Assembly (NCBI GenBank): GCA_021813195.1 | Contig: JAKALI010000245.1 | Span: 1 to 6,435, forward strand | Direction of reading: 5' to 3' | Source: Pseudomonadota bacterium | GTDB lineage: Bacteria > Pseudomonadota > Alphaproteobacteria > Rhizobiales > Hyphomicrobiaceae | Length of the DNA stretch: 6,435 bases | Shown: piece by piece, positions 6,278-6,435 of the stretch | How positions within the stretch are numbered: position 1 is the stretch's first letter | Layout: every line of letters begins with the position of its first letter | The notes under the pieces: model-generated | What the model saw: the letters and a program-made list of their open reading frames with translations, nothing else | Database searches by the model: none | What the model was told of the DNA's origin: nothing | Position numbers and translations under genes: made by a program

Positions 6278-6285
6278 TTATTAGT
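6265..6285. other. Sequence junction: GC-rich operon to AT-rich dcw-like segment
   Basis: Protein homology to a LuxR regulator on the minus strand stops here, and + strand sequence resembling ftsL-ftsI begins. By direct count, GC is 66% in 6121-6270, 40% in 6281-6435, and 34% in 6341-6435. Neither gene is complete across the boundary. No inverted repeats, target duplication or transposase were seen at the boundary. It is either a chimeric assembly join or a recombination breakpoint. Confidence 0.65.
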
Positions 6286-6340
6286 GACCAATCTTTGTTT
6301 GCCTGTCCAGGCCGCCAAGGTGGACCTCAATGCCAGATAA
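6281..6340 (+). CDS. Possible FtsL C-terminal tail (fragment)
   Basis: The frame ending at TAA 6338-6340 reads TNLCLPVQAAKVDLNAR. This loosely fits the '..L.M.lP....v.l' ending of FtsL proteins. Its stop overlaps the ATG of the FtsI-like gene by 11 bases, a spacing typical of dcw-cluster genes. The frame continues leftward, but left of about 6278 it is only the antisense of the LuxR gene, so any true N-terminal part is missing. The evidence is mainly position before ftsI and a weak motif, so the identity is tentative. Confidence 0.25.
   Translation, partial: LVTNLCLPVQAAKVDLNAR
6317..6320 (+). promoter_or_regulatory. Shine-Dalgarno of the FtsI-like gene
   Basis: AAGG, extended by TGG, lies 9 bases before the ATG at 6330. 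It supports this start, which is also the first Met after two in-frame stops at 6282-6287. Confidence 0.5.
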
Positions 6341-6435
6341 GCGGCGGCTTTTTATCCTTGTAACCATTAATATTATACTTTTTCTTCTCGTTGTTGTTCG
6401 GTTGGTTGATTTACACATTATTCATCATGGTTTTT
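6330..6435 (+). CDS. ftsI: FtsI/PBP3-like peptidoglycan transpeptidase, N-terminal fragment
   Basis: ATG at 6330; the frame stays open to the window edge (35 codons). The peptide starts MPDKRRLF, runs through one strongly hydrophobic helix (ILVTINIILFLLVVV) and continues RLVDLHIIHHGF. This layout matches the start of FtsI (penicillin-binding protein 3): a short basic cytoplasmic end, one membrane anchor, then 'R-hydrophobic-V-D-L-x-V-x-x-x-x-F(L)'. Pseudomonas-type FtsI has a very similar RIVDLHVIDHDFL at this point. Family role: the septal D,D-transpeptidase that cross-links peptidoglycan with FtsW. The catalytic domain lies outside the window. PBP2 (MrdA) has a related N-terminus and is the main alternative, but VDLHxI favours FtsI. 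Codon use is AT-rich, unlike every other gene here. Confidence 0.6.
   Translation, partial: MPDKRRLFILVTINIILFLLVVVRLVDLHIIHHGF

Noticed and set aside
1..6435. CRISPR array, tRNA or rRNA genes, transposase, phage genes
   Set aside because: No regularly spaced repeats, cloverleaf or rRNA-like stretches, and no transposase or integrase motifs were seen on either strand.

Overview
The window reads as a GC-rich proteobacterial chromosome or metagenomic contig. A betaproteobacterium is my best guess, from the high GC, the style of the hybrid kinases and the good Shine-Dalgarno sites, but no rRNA or other marker confirms it. The last ~155 bases are different: they are AT-rich, oriented the other way, and look like a piece of a cell-division (dcw) gene cluster from another genomic context.

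Layout. (1) Bases 2-124 (+) hold the C-terminal tail of a PIN-domain (VapC-like) protein that starts outside the window; its stop codon lies in the loop of a 9-bp hairpin. (2) Bases 339-931 (-) hold two small membrane-protein genes, both with strong Shine-Dalgarno sites: a 21-residue single-helix microprotein (866-931), followed by a 153-residue protein of unknown function (339-800). (3) Bases 932-1851 contain no gene I can support. They carry several inverted repeats and one good-looking rho-independent terminator on the + strand (1418-1445) with no convincing gene in front of it. (4) Bases 1852-6277 (-) form a two-component signalling operon, transcribed leftward: a LuxR-type response regulator cut off at its 5' end, a multi-pass membrane hybrid histidine kinase (HK-REC), and a second hybrid kinase whose sensor is a periplasmic NMT1/THI5-like substrate-binding domain (SBP-TM-HK-REC). 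(5) Bases ~6278-6435 (+) hold a possible FtsL tail and the first 35 codons of an FtsI (PBP3)-like gene.

How the genes work together. The two kinases have clearly paralogous catalytic cores and C-terminal receiver domains but unrelated sensor halves, one integral-membrane and one periplasmic-binding. They probably feed the same phosphorelay, whose DNA-binding output would be the LuxR regulator encoded immediately upstream. The regulator overlaps the first kinase by 10 bases and the two kinase genes are close together, so co-transcription is likely. As present here, the regulator lacks the half of its receiver domain that carries the phospho-acceptor aspartate, because the sequence changes abruptly near 6270-6280. 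GC falls from 66% (6121-6270) to 40% (6281-6435) at that point. An assembly chimera is the simplest explanation; a real rearrangement is the alternative.
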